Of a stretch of DNA of 16,324 bases, positions 8,221-14,793 are shown one piece after another (the first letter of the stretch is position 1; every line of letters starts with the position of its first letter). The DNA comes from an uncultured Flavobacteriales bacterium (GTDB taxonomy: Bacteria > Bacteroidota > Bacteroidia > Flavobacteriales_D > Crocinitomicaceae): NCBI GenBank assembly GCA_937973685.1, contig CALJKJ010000048.1:1-16324 (forward strand). The letters are read 5' to 3'. The position numbers and the translations under genes are program-made. Below the pieces are notes generated by a model. That model did not search any database. It saw only the letters and a list, made by a program, of their open reading frames with translations, and was not told the origin of the DNA.

Positions 8221-8721
8221 TTAGTCTAAAATAAAAACAGCGCTGAAGTAAATGAAAGATAAAGTAATGTCAAGCCAATTGGGGTTTCGTTCGCCTAATA
8301 TGTCTGTTTTTAAACCTCTTTCAGGACATACAAATTCTTGTTTTTGAATTTTTAAACTTAAAAATCTTAGAACTTGATATATTATCAATAACAGTAACGT
8401 GTTTTTTAATTGAAAATTGGCATTTCCACGAGGTATATTAAGTGTCGGATCGTCTTTTAAGAGGAAATATAAGTACAAATGCATGATTCCGATTAATAAC
8501 CATATGAAGTAAACTTTCAGGTTTCGCAGTGACTTATAACAAAATGGATAAATTAATAATTGTGTACTCAAAGCATAACCAAAAATGATATCGTTTTTTG
8601 TTTGATTGTTTTCAGAAAATGAAAAGAAATAAAATAGCACAAGTGATATACTCAGGTATATTCCAATTGACCATTTATCAAACGGTTTTAATTTTTCGAA
8701 ATAAAATATTGGTCGCATCAT
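8221..8721 (-). CDS. Hypothetical protein with four predicted membrane segments
   Basis: I do not recognise this 166-residue protein. It shows about four hydrophobic segments: near residues 17-35, 45-62, 69-87, and one around 105-120 or at the C-terminus (151-165). They are separated by basic loops. A soluble loop near 125-148 contains a single Cys. The start overlaps the stop of the upstream TPR gene as ATGA (ATG at 8721, stop TGA at 8720-8718), so the two genes are almost certainly translationally coupled and the products may act together at the membrane. A second Met follows immediately (8718). It converges on the pirin gene with 37 nt between the stops. Confidence 0.72.
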   Translation of the reverse strand: MMRPIFYFEKLKPFDKWSIGIYLSISLVLFYFFSFSENNQTKNDIIFGYALSTQLLIYPFCYKSLRNLKVYFIWLLIGIMHLYLYFLLKDDPTLNIPRGNANFQLKNTLLLLIIYQVLRFLSLKIQKQEFVCPERGLKTDILGERNPNWLDITLSFIYFSAVFILD

Positions 8722-9638
8722 TGCTTAACTGTTTTTATTTTTTTCAAACAATAGTTAATGTTTTTAAAGTATGTCTCGAAGTCGTAAATAGTTTTAAATT
8801 GAATAAGATTTTTGCCGAGTGAAAGATATTTTTTATTGTTAAGTTTGTCAACTATTTCCTTTTTATATTTAGCAAGATTAACGGTATCTATAAAATCGAT
8901 TGTCTTTTTATCAAGTTGATTAAACTTAAGATAACTTGAAAGTAAAAAGTCAGCGAGTGCCTTTTTGTAATCCGAAATAACCAGGTAGATATACCCCCTG
9001 TAGTTGTAATTATTGTATACATTTGGTTCTAATGCAATTAATTTTGAATAATAATAAATTGCATCAGTAAAACAGCGTTTTTCAGCTAAGGCATGTCCCA
9101 TGTTTAAATAGCTATTCGCTAAATCATTCGTTTTAAGTCCCGAATAATCGCAATTTTTATTCTCTACTATTCTCACATTATTAGTTATTTTTTTCAGTCC
9201 AAAAAAACCATTATCAATTCTTACTTGAACACTATCAACATACAAGCACTTTTCAAGTGTAACTTCTATTGATTTTGACCTCGGTTTGAAATCAATATTC
9301 AATATGTATTTTTTATCTGTCGAAACAGCGCTTATTAACTTGCAACTCACGTATTCACCTTCACTTGCTAAATTATTATTTAGAAAGAAGAAAAGAAAGA
9401 TCAAACTGGATACACTAAAAGCAGTCAAACCAACACCAAATCTTCTAAATTCCTCATCAAAAGAGAAGATCACAATTCCTGCTAAAACGAATGGTATGAA
9501 AATATATGATTCAATATCAATCGGGGCATTTGTTGACTTAACTAGTTGCATTGTTGCACCAAAATGAATTCGAAGAGCAAAATAAACAAGTCCTAAATTA
9601 AGTAAAACAAGTCCAATAAAAGTCAGGATTTTCTTCAT
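8718..9638 (-). CDS. Membrane protein with C-terminal TPR repeats
   Basis: A 306-residue protein. Three hydrophobic segments (about 5-23, 42-60 and 69-87) precede a soluble region. The stretch at about 173-245 has the helix-turn-helix spacing of tetratricopeptide repeats: SYLNMGHALAEKRCFTDAIYYYSKLIALEPN, continuing with YNYRGYIYLVISDYKKALADF. TPRs are protein-interaction modules; the partner is unknown. I use the ATG at 9638 rather than a TTG four codons earlier, because an exact promoter box lies at 9648-9655. The downstream four-segment membrane gene overlaps by 4 nt, making a two-gene unit. No known system is recognised. Confidence 0.75.
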   Translation of the reverse strand: MKKILTFIGLVLLNLGLVYFALRIHFGATMQLVKSTNAPIDIESYIFIPFVLAGIVIFSFDEEFRRFGVGLTAFSVSSLIFLFFFLNNNLASEGEYVSCKLISAVSTDKKYILNIDFKPRSKSIEVTLEKCLYVDSVQVRIDNGFFGLKKITNNVRIVENKNCDYSGLKTNDLANSYLNMGHALAEKRCFTDAIYYYSKLIALEPNVYNNYNYRGYIYLVISDYKKALADFLLSSYLKFNQLDKKTIDFIDTVNLAKYKKEIVDKLNNKKYLSLGKNLIQFKTIYDFETYFKNINYCLKKIKTVKQ

Positions 9639-9647
9639 ATAGTATCT

Positions 9648-9655
9648 CAAAATTA
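9648..9655 (-). promoter_or_regulatory. -7 promoter box of the TPR/membrane gene pair
   Basis: On the minus strand it reads TAATTTTG, an exact TAnnTTTG match ending 9 nt before the ATG at 9638. This implies a leader of only a few nucleotides. It overlaps the alternative TTG start at 9650, which supports the ATG at 9638. Confidence 0.5.
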
Positions 9656-9776
9656 TAATTAAATTTCACCTATAATAATGCTTTATAAAAAAAAAGTTTG
9701 ACTTATTATACATTTTGTTCTTGTTCTTTAGCACAACATAATTTGACACTTATTCTTATTTGTTGTAAAAATCAAT

Positions 9777-10643
9777 TCAATAATAACTATAATCGAATTT
9801 AGAATATAAATACATCTTACCTTTTTTATAATGTTCTATTTTAATCAGCATGCCTTTCTTATTACGAATGTAAATCGCTTCTGCTACCATGTCAGAATTG
9901 TTTAACGAAACATCTGTCATTTTTACAATTTTTCCATTCTTATCAAAATGAAATTCAACAATAAAGATATTGTTCGAATCCAAATCATATTTTGATACGA
10001 TTTTCACAAGTCTTTTATCATTGTCATAATACCCCTCAACAACCTCACAAGGCAAATATGGGTATCCTTTATCGTTTAATAAACAATGCTGATAGATCAA
10101 TGTTTTTTCGTCTGGATGTTCATAGTTGAAGTATTCTTCTAGTTTGCCAGATTGGAAATTTTCTTTACGAATTAGCTTTCCTTTTGAATCGTATTGAAAC
10201 TTGGTCCAGTTTTGGGTTGAATAACGAATTTCAACAAGTCTGTTTTCAATGTAATTATAATGTGTCGACCAAGTTGAATCGTTTTTTGTACTGCGAATTT
10301 CAATCAATCGTTTATTTTCATTGTAAAAATGTTCTCGCTTAAAATCTGATCCTTGCACGATACCATTCAGATAATGATATTTGTTAGTATCTGTATGTTG
10401 ATTAGGAAACATAGCGTAAAATTGCTGTGTCATATATCCATTCTTGTCAAATCCATAAAAGTCGTAACTCAAAATGGAATCTTTACCTGAATACGTTGTC
10501 ACTGAATAAGATTTAAGACCTATACGATCTCCAGATAAGCGTTCAAAATGATCTATGTATGGTAAAGTATCAAAAGGTTCATTCCATATTTGACAATTTG
10601 CATTAAAACCTAATAATAGTAAAATAACAATTAAAAACTTCAT
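9777..10643 (-). CDS. Exported protein with YD-like repeats, function unknown
   Basis: A 288-residue protein with a signal peptide (MKFLIVILLLLGFNANCQ). The rest is built of short repeating strands of the type 'YDSKGKLIRKENFQSGKLEEY' in pieces: YGFDKNGYMTQQF, FYNENKRLIEIRS, YNYIENRLVEIRYS, YYDNDKRLVKIVS, FHFDKNGKIVKMTD and YIRNKKGMLIKIEHY. This is the beta-hairpin pattern of YD/RHS-like repeats found in many exported Bacteroidota proteins. I cannot assign a role. The ATG at 10643 is preferred to a GTG one codon upstream. A near-consensus box, TTAATTTG (10650-10657, one mismatch), lies directly before it. It is a single gene with 138 nt to the next one downstream. Confidence 0.75.
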   Translation of the reverse strand: MKFLIVILLLLGFNANCQIWNEPFDTLPYIDHFERLSGDRIGLKSYSVTTYSGKDSILSYDFYGFDKNGYMTQQFYAMFPNQHTDTNKYHYLNGIVQGSDFKREHFYNENKRLIEIRSTKNDSTWSTHYNYIENRLVEIRYSTQNWTKFQYDSKGKLIRKENFQSGKLEEYFNYEHPDEKTLIYQHCLLNDKGYPYLPCEVVEGYYDNDKRLVKIVSKYDLDSNNIFIVEFHFDKNGKIVKMTDVSLNNSDMVAEAIYIRNKKGMLIKIEHYKKGKMYLYSKFDYSYY

Positions 10644-10812
10644 CACTTACAAATTAACTGTGATAGAACATATAACATAACTCCATTTTTCAAGGGAATT
10701 TATCGTATTTCTTTTCATTTTCAACCAAATATAACCGTTTTTATTTTAATCTTCCATCTTGTAAATTGGGATGTTCAAATGCTCAATTCCATTTGTTGTA
10801 ACTTCAATTTGT

Positions 10813-10845
10813 TTTGTGATGGAAGTTCCCATGGTAATTCAATGA
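10813..10845 (+). pseudogene. Orphan copy of the pirin gene 3' end
   Basis: The segment reads in frame FVMEVPMVIQ followed by TGA. The pirin gene at 7308-8183 ends LVMEVPMVIG followed by TGA. Between 10816-10839 and 8154-8177, 22 of 24 bases are identical (counted by eye), and the stop codons align. Upstream the similarity ends abruptly, and an in-frame TAA lies at 10762-10764, so this is not an intact gene. It sits on + inside a region where every intact gene is on -. It is either the relic of a second pirin copy or a duplicated 3' end left by a rearrangement. The flanking bases of the 226-nt gap (10644-10869) hold nothing else I can recognise. Confidence 0.5.
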
Positions 10846-10869
10846 TAAACTGAGTAATGTAAAGAACAA

Positions 10870-11298
10870 CTAAAGTTTCTTGCTCATTATTAAGTGAGGA
10901 ATTCCGTCTTCATCAAAATAAGCTCCTTGTTTTTCGTATCCGTTGTTAACATAAAAATTAACAGCTGTATCCCTTGCATGGCAATACATGATTGAACAGT
11001 TTCGATTAACTGCTTGAACTTCACAAAACGCCATCATTTGCGAACCAATGTTGTTATTTCGTAAGTTTTCTTTGACCACAACGCGCTGCATTTTCATTTT
11101 CTCACCTTCTGGAACCAACACTGCTGTTGCAACAAGTTCATCCTCCAGGAAACCAGCAATTTGAATATGGTTTTTCTCATCCGCGAGCTCGTTTTTAGTA
11201 AATTTACTTCCAAGGGGTTCTCTGAGGATTCGCTCCCTTAAGCGAACAGCTGCAAGCCATTCAGGACTGTTGTGTTGTATGATTTGAAAGTTTATCAT
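10870..11298 (-). CDS. GNAT-family N-acetyltransferase
   Basis: A 142-residue protein of the Gcn5-related acetyltransferase superfamily, which transfers acetyl from acetyl-CoA to an amine. The sequence shows the beta strands before motif A (IQIAGFLEDELVATAVLVP), motif A itself (MQRVVVKENLRNNNIGSQMM, with N-N-I-G-S as the pyrophosphate-binding turn in place of the common R/Q-x-x-G-x-G/A), then helix and strand (MYCHARDTAVNFYVNNGY) and a closing strand. This resembles the ElaA/YjcF-like small GNATs. The substrate is unknown. It starts with ATG 8 nt downstream of a second GNAT gene on the same strand, so the two are probably co-transcribed. Confidence 0.88.
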   Translation of the reverse strand: MINFQIIQHNSPEWLAAVRLRERILREPLGSKFTKNELADEKNHIQIAGFLEDELVATAVLVPEGEKMKMQRVVVKENLRNNNIGSQMMAFCEVQAVNRNCSIMYCHARDTAVNFYVNNGYEKQGAYFDEDGIPHLIMSKKL

Positions 11299-11306
11299 TT
11301 CTTCAA

Positions 11307-11849
11307 TTATTTATTAATACGGTAAACATGCACGCGATCGCCATTACTCATTGTGGTTTTATCTAAGTGCATGCCATTGTTCAGCGCAACTGCAATCGAA
11401 GCTGTGTTTTCGGGAACAATTATTGAAATGAGTGATGCTGCATAGTTTTGTTCAAAAGCAACTTGTTTACATTTTATAGCAGCTTCAGTTGCGAATCCTT
11501 TTCCTCGAAATGCTGGCATAATCGAATAACCAATTTCCAACTCTTCAACTCCATCGATTGTTTGAATGAGCAATCCACATTGCCCAACCAACGCACCTGT
11601 TTCTTTATCGATTAACGCATTCATGCCACCCAGCTCGTTATTGTAGCGATTAAAAACACGGTCAAACCAAATACGGCATCTTTCGATAGGGTCTTCAACT
11701 TTTAATTGTTCCTGCGAGAAAACGTAAATTAATGAATCGGGGAATTTGCAAAACTCTAACCACGCATCAAAATCTTCTTCGCTTAGTTTTCTGAATACTA
11801 AGCGCTCCGTTTCTTGACCTTCTAATGAGTAGTTGAATGTTTGTTTCAT
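11307..11849 (-). CDS. GNAT-family N-acetyltransferase, RimJ/RimL-like
   Basis: A 180-residue acetyltransferase of the type that starts with ETERLVFRKLSEEDFDAW (a hallmark of RimJ/RimL-like GNATs). It continues with a central GQCGLLIQ...ELEIGYSIMPAFRGKGFATEAA block, where RGKGFA is the acetyl-CoA-binding turn, and ends with the NTASIAVALNNGM motif. The members best known act on ribosomal-protein N-termini or amino-glycosides, but the substrate here cannot be inferred. The frame extends 26 codons upstream to 11927. I start at 11849 (MKQTFNY) because the extra residues match no part of the fold. It lies 8 nt upstream of the second GNAT gene. No exact promoter box was found in the 156-nt gap before it. 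Confidence 0.88.
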   Translation of the reverse strand: MKQTFNYSLEGQETERLVFRKLSEEDFDAWLEFCKFPDSLIYVFSQEQLKVEDPIERCRIWFDRVFNRYNNELGGMNALIDKETGALVGQCGLLIQTIDGVEELEIGYSIMPAFRGKGFATEAAIKCKQVAFEQNYAASLISIIVPENTASIAVALNNGMHLDKTTMSNGDRVHVYRINK

Positions 11850-12005
11850 GTTGATATTGAATGATTTAATAAGTGTTAACGATTGGGTGTTTGGCGTAGT
11901 GACGGATATTGAAACACAAAACCTCAACCTAAAAGTTTAAATTATTTTAAATTTAGTTAATCGTTTTATTAAAGCATGACTTTTGCAATAAAGCGTGAGT
12001 TTAAA

Positions 12006-12305
12006 TCATGCAGCGTTCCCTTCAATGGGCTTAATATTATTAAACTCTTTCTCTTTTTGATTACACTCCTCTTCCAAATCATAATCATCTTGAAGACCTA
12101 ACCAAAACTTTGCACTTGTTCCAAAAAATTTGGCAAAACGCAATGCAGTATCGGCGGTTATTCGTCTGTTACCTTTGATTATTTCAGAAATACGTGTTTG
12201 TGGGAGAAATGTCTCCTTTGCCAAACGATAAGCAGTGACCTCCAAAGGAATTAAGAATTCCTCAAGTAGGATTTCGCCTGGATGAATGTTTTTTAGCTTT
12301 TCCAT
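12006..12305 (-). CDS. higA: HigA-family antitoxin (Xre-type HTH)
   Basis: A 99-residue DNA-binding antitoxin. It has the HigA signature: an opening HPGEILLEEFLIPLEVTAYRLA, a helix-turn-helix (RLAKETFLPQTRISEIIKGNRRITADTALRFAKFF, about 27-61, given in part), then FWLGLQDDYDLE and a charged C-terminal tail. In this family the antitoxin binds the HigB toxin and represses its own promoter. The gene follows higB by 10 nt, the toxin-first order typical of higBA. A palindrome upstream of higB is a candidate binding site. The length is normal. An inverted pair GCATGA (11974-11979) / TCATGC (12006-12011) straddles the stop but has no convincing T-tract. Confidence 0.94.
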   Translation of the reverse strand: MEKLKNIHPGEILLEEFLIPLEVTAYRLAKETFLPQTRISEIIKGNRRITADTALRFAKFFGTSAKFWLGLQDDYDLEEECNQKEKEFNNIKPIEGNAA

Positions 12306-12315
12306 ATCTACTTTG

Positions 12316-12597
12316 TTAATGATAATCGACTATTCTTATTTCGAAAGCATCATTATTGATCCATCGAAAGATGATTCTCCATTGATTGTTTATTCGAATA
12401 CTATAATGATCCTCAAGGTTACCTATCAATTTTTCCAATCTGTTAGCAGGGGGAATTCTTAAGTCATATACATCTTGTGCATTATTAAGCATTCTTAATT
12501 TTCTGCGCGCTACATCCTGAATTTCATTTGGCAATTTTTTCGACCGAATTCCATTCCAAATTTTTTCGGATTCTTTATCACCAAAACTTTTAATCAT
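12316..12597 (-). CDS. higB: HigB-family RelE-like mRNA interferase toxin
   Basis: A 93-residue toxin of the RelE/ParE superfamily, HigB branch, which cleaves mRNA in ribosomes when not bound by HigA. The typical order is present: IKSFGDKESEKIWNG at the N-terminus, a basic helix (DVARRKLRMLNNAQDVYDLRIP), then NRLEKLIGNLEDHYSIRINNQWRIIFRW with the C-terminal EIRIVDYH. The basic residues Arg and Lys on strands 3-4 and the final Asp-Tyr-His are in the usual positions. Length matches family members (about 92 residues). It is the first gene of the two-gene unit, with its own promoter and operator candidate. It appears intact and in frame. Confidence 0.93.
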   Translation of the reverse strand: MIKSFGDKESEKIWNGIRSKKLPNEIQDVARRKLRMLNNAQDVYDLRIPPANRLEKLIGNLEDHYSIRINNQWRIIFRWINNDAFEIRIVDYH

Positions 12598-12609
12598 TAA
12601 TTCTGCTTT

Positions 12610-12622
12610 ACGTTACTAACGT
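12610..12622 (-). promoter_or_regulatory. Candidate HigA operator palindrome
   Basis: ACGTTACTAACGT is a perfect inverted repeat with 6-bp half-sites (ACGTTA / TAACGT) and a single central base. It begins immediately after the higB -7 box and ends 12 nt before the higB ATG, so it should cover the transcription start. That is the position expected for autorepression by HigA. Binding is inferred. Confidence 0.6.
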
Positions 12623-12630
12623 CAAAGGTA
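12623..12630 (-). promoter_or_regulatory. -7 promoter box of higBA
   Basis: On the minus strand it reads TACCTTTG, an exact TAnnTTTG match. A TTG triplet (12651-12653 on +, as CAA) lies 20 nt upstream at the usual place of the -33 element. The box directly abuts the palindrome at 12610-12622. Confidence 0.7.
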
Positions 12631-12647
12631 AGTATTTATTTTTATTT

Positions 12648-12715
12648 GAACAACTATTTCTAAAAATCATTGTTCCGAAGTTATTATTTTCTTTCAATTT
12701 TATAGTTGTTTCGAA
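12648..12715. repeat. Inverted and direct repeats upstream of the higBA promoter
   Basis: GAACAA (12648-12653) and TTGTTC (12670-12675) form an inverted repeat with 16 nt between the arms; the first arm overlaps the putative -33 triplet. TTGTTCCGAA (12670-12679) is repeated as TTGTTTCGAA at 12706-12715, 36 nt further on. These could be extra protein-binding sites for higBA control, or part of a repeat family. The words are short, so the call is tentative. Confidence 0.35.
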
Positions 12716-12717
12716 TT

Positions 12718-12766
12718 AGGGTTTTGGGCTGGTGCAAAACCGCTGTTATGAGGTCGGCTTTCTGGT
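12718..12766. other. GC-richer intergenic element with inverted repeat
   Basis: Between the lipoprotein gene and higBA there is a compact stretch clearly richer in G and C than its surroundings. It contains the inverted repeat GGTTTTG (12720-12726) / CAAAACC (12735-12741) with an 8-nt loop, followed by CGCTGTTATGAGG. It has no T-tract to act as a terminator. The look is that of a dispersed intergenic repeat or a recombination-site-like element, but I see no second copy in the window. Confidence 0.3.
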
Positions 12767-12770
12767 TTAA

Positions 12771-13433
12771 TCAGGTATTTTTCAAAAATTCTCCCCATTC
12801 TTTTTCTAATTGTCGCGCAAACATTTCAATTGTCCTTTTTTGTCCTTTTGGAAACTTTTGGCTATTTGAAATCAACTTTCTGCAATAACCATAAATTAAA
12901 TGCTCTTCTTTTGACGTTTCAATATTAGGTTGAATGATATGAAACTCAAGCAATACTATTTTTGCCCAAGTTTCTAAGTCATTTTCGTCAAAACATTCTT
13001 TATTGTCAAAATATGCAGCAAATTCTTTAGTGTTATTTTCTACATACACTTTTCCAGCAAATCCAAGTCCTTCTGAAAAATAACCGTCTGATTTTTTGTA
13101 TGACTTAGTTACAACTTTAAAATAAAATGGTCTTAAACGTTTATTTTTTGCTTTCAAGCTGTCAAGCAAAGCAAGTGCTTCATTTTCGTTGTTTAAATTC
13201 CAGTCCTTATCAAGATAAATGTCTATAGCAAGTTTTGGCGTTTTCTGGTCAATGATAAAGTCGTTAAAGGTGCAGTTGTTAAACTCTCTAATTGGTCCAC
13301 CAACTTCAATGCTGTCAATGAAAAAACTGTCAAGACGAACCATTTTTAAATTTTCTTCAATAACAGTTTCATCTGTCCTATTATTACAAGAAGAAAATCC
13401 AAAAAGAACTATAATAATTGATATCCATTTCAT
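12771..13433 (-). CDS. Hypothetical lipoprotein
   Basis: A 220-residue protein with a lipoprotein signal peptide (MKWISIIIVLFGFSSC; lipidation Cys16), so it is probably anchored to the inner or outer membrane. The residues after Cys16 (NNRTDET) include acidic ones, loosely like the export signal for surface lipoproteins in Bacteroidota. The body is a mixed alpha/beta domain rich in Asp, Glu and Lys, with Cys at 54, 148 and 189 or thereabouts. I recognise no known domain. It ends in an amphipathic helix (QLEKEWGEFLKN). It is a single gene, 107 nt from its upstream neighbour, with no exact promoter box seen. Confidence 0.72.
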   Translation of the reverse strand: MKWISIIIVLFGFSSCNNRTDETVIEENLKMVRLDSFFIDSIEVGGPIREFNNCTFNDFIIDQKTPKLAIDIYLDKDWNLNNENEALALLDSLKAKNKRLRPFYFKVVTKSYKKSDGYFSEGLGFAGKVYVENNTKEFAAYFDNKECFDENDLETWAKIVLLEFHIIQPNIETSKEEHLIYGYCRKLISNSQKFPKGQKRTIEMFARQLEKEWGEFLKNT

Positions 13434-13540
13434 TGTTGATGTCTTTATTTATACTGCCCTTACTGTCATACTGAAGGAAAAGTGGTGCTTTTCTTGAGCG
13501 TAATTGCGCGCCATATAAATTACTTCGTGTTTTAGTGCGT

Positions 13541-14305
13541 TTATTGATTTTTAAGCCAATCTATTTTCGTAATCATCCATTTGCCCGCTTCATTTTCAAC
13601 AGTCACGACAGGTTGATTTGTCCTATCAAAATATCTCGTATCGGAATCATTATAGAATGCAAGTTTGACAATCCATTTCGAATCTTTTTTTTCTATATCA
13701 TCGACGATTACTCCGGAATAAACATCTTGACTGTTTGTCCAGTACATAAAGTAGAATTGAGGACAATTATCCAAGTATTCGTACGCTTCCGATTTTTGAT
13801 ATTCTTTCCAACTAATAGTGGTCAAATAGTCCGCACATTCCTTAGTTCTTGCTATCTCATTATTGATAAATTTCTCCGAAATAGTTCCTAGTTTTCTTAA
13901 TTCAGAAAAATAAGGTTCATTGTCAAGTTTACATTTTCCGTTCTCATTTTTTACTACTTCAGCACTTGTAGGAACCGTATTATTTTCTCGATTTGATATA
14001 TCTATGTACCAATCATGGAATGATGTTGCCGTTTTAGAAATTAATTGAGTAAGATTATCGGTCTCAATGTGAATATTTTGAGTTCGTTGCAAGTTGAATG
14101 GCTTTGCTTTGTTCTGATTGCGAAGTCTGGAAATTAAATCGCCATCTTTTATGTCCGTTTGATTTTGAAAACTTTCAATTCTGTCATCCCAAATTTCGGC
14201 TTTTTTATCAATTCTTTTATTTTGGATGAAAAAATTCCGATAGGCGTAAAAGCCAATTGTAGATAAAATCCCAAAAAATCCAAGTATCATTATTGCTTTT
14301 TTCAT
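13541..14305 (-). CDS. Membrane-anchored protein, possibly DUF3828-like
   Basis: A 254-residue protein. Residues 5-24 form a single hydrophobic segment with two Lys before it, so it is anchored or exported. The region from about 88 to the end has the arrangement of small NTF2-like or DUF3828 domains: a helix with FHDWYIDI, Ser-rich and Leu-rich helices, then strands with YSGVIVDDIEKKDSKWIVKLAF and a closing GKWMITKIDWL. I offer DUF3828 only as a possibility; its function is unknown. The frame extends 18 codons upstream, but the ATG at 14305 gives a clean signal-anchor start. An exact promoter box lies at 14357-14364. Confidence 0.7.
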   Translation of the reverse strand: MKKAIMILGFFGILSTIGFYAYRNFFIQNKRIDKKAEIWDDRIESFQNQTDIKDGDLISRLRNQNKAKPFNLQRTQNIHIETDNLTQLISKTATSFHDWYIDISNRENNTVPTSAEVVKNENGKCKLDNEPYFSELRKLGTISEKFINNEIARTKECADYLTTISWKEYQKSEAYEYLDNCPQFYFMYWTNSQDVYSGVIVDDIEKKDSKWIVKLAFYNDSDTRYFDRTNQPVVTVENEAGKWMITKIDWLKNQ

Positions 14306-14356
14306 TGTCTTTTCATTATGTAGGTGACGGTTTCTAATTTGGCAAAGTTGCTTTCT

Positions 14357-14364
14357 CAAATATA
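14357..14364 (-). promoter_or_regulatory. -7 promoter box before the DUF3828-like gene
   Basis: On the minus strand it reads TATATTTG, an exact TAnnTTTG match in the 64-nt gap after the upstream membrane gene and 51 nt before the ATG at 14305. It suggests this gene is transcribed on its own. Confidence 0.45.
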
Positions 14365-14369
14365 ATCGT

Positions 14370-14759
14370 TTATGCGCTTTTTTTATTTGGAATTAGTAAG
14401 ATTTTCAACTTTTTCAATATAAAATATGACGAAAAACTAAATAAAAGTGTTGATACGTGAAAAGTTAATCCATAATAGTCAGAAGGAACAAGGAAATAAC
14501 AAAAAACACTTAAAAAAAGCCCAATCACACCTCCAATAAATCCTAAAATAATAAAATTTATTATCTGCTTTTTGTTCTCGAATCCCATTAGAAAAAAGAA
14601 TATTGTATTTAGTATAACTATTGATTCAATCCTTATGAAATAACCAGTATCCTTACCATAATAAAATCTCAAATCATATGATCGAACTCCATTATCAATA
14701 AAATACACTACACAAATAGTGAATATTGTAAAAATTATAATTAGAATTTTATTTATCAC
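14370..14759 (-). CDS. Small hypothetical membrane protein
   Basis: A 129-residue protein with four hydrophobic segments (about 4-21, 45-61, 67-89 and 100-114) and a Lys-rich cytoplasmic-looking tail. I recognise no family. The start is GTG at 14759. No ATG occurs in frame until residue 59, and the first membrane segment supports the GTG start. It lies 34 nt downstream of the GldM-like gene and may be co-transcribed with it. There are no charged residues inside the segments that would suggest a transporter. Confidence 0.65.
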   Translation of the reverse strand: MINKILIIIFTIFTICVVYFIDNGVRSYDLRFYYGKDTGYFIRIESIVILNTIFFFLMGFENKKQIINFIILGFIGGVIGLFLSVFCYFLVPSDYYGLTFHVSTLLFSFSSYFILKKLKILLIPNKKSA

Positions 14760-14793
14760 TTTTTAGTTGGTTAATTTCTTTTAAATATACATC

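Noticed and set aside
8219..8231. 13-nt palindrome TTTTAGTCTAAAA at the end of the 8221-8721 gene
   Set aside because: It overlaps the stop codon, is all A/T apart from one GC pair per arm, and lacks a terminator-like stem and T-run. Chance is likely in this composition.
10846..10869. A possible att site with an integrase next to the pirin tail copy
   Set aside because: No integrase, transposase or tRNA gene exists anywhere in the window, so the integration idea stays a hypothesis and is not annotated as an att site.
11850..11927. N-terminal extension of the RimJ/RimL-like acetyltransferase
   Set aside because: The extra residues match no part of the GNAT fold, and the internal ATG at 11849 gives a normal length.
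11974..12011. GCATGA / TCATGC inverted repeat around the higA stop as a terminator
   Set aside because: The stem is only 6 bp with a 26-nt loop and a poor T-tract, so it is not convincing.
12706..12888. Plus-strand reading frame opposite the lipoprotein gene
   Set aside because: It overlaps the well-supported lipoprotein CDS and shows no domain or signal features.
13475..13495. GAAAAG / CTTTTC hairpin between the two envelope genes
   Set aside because: It is a short stem in a low-complexity context, and no clear link to a gene end or start was found.
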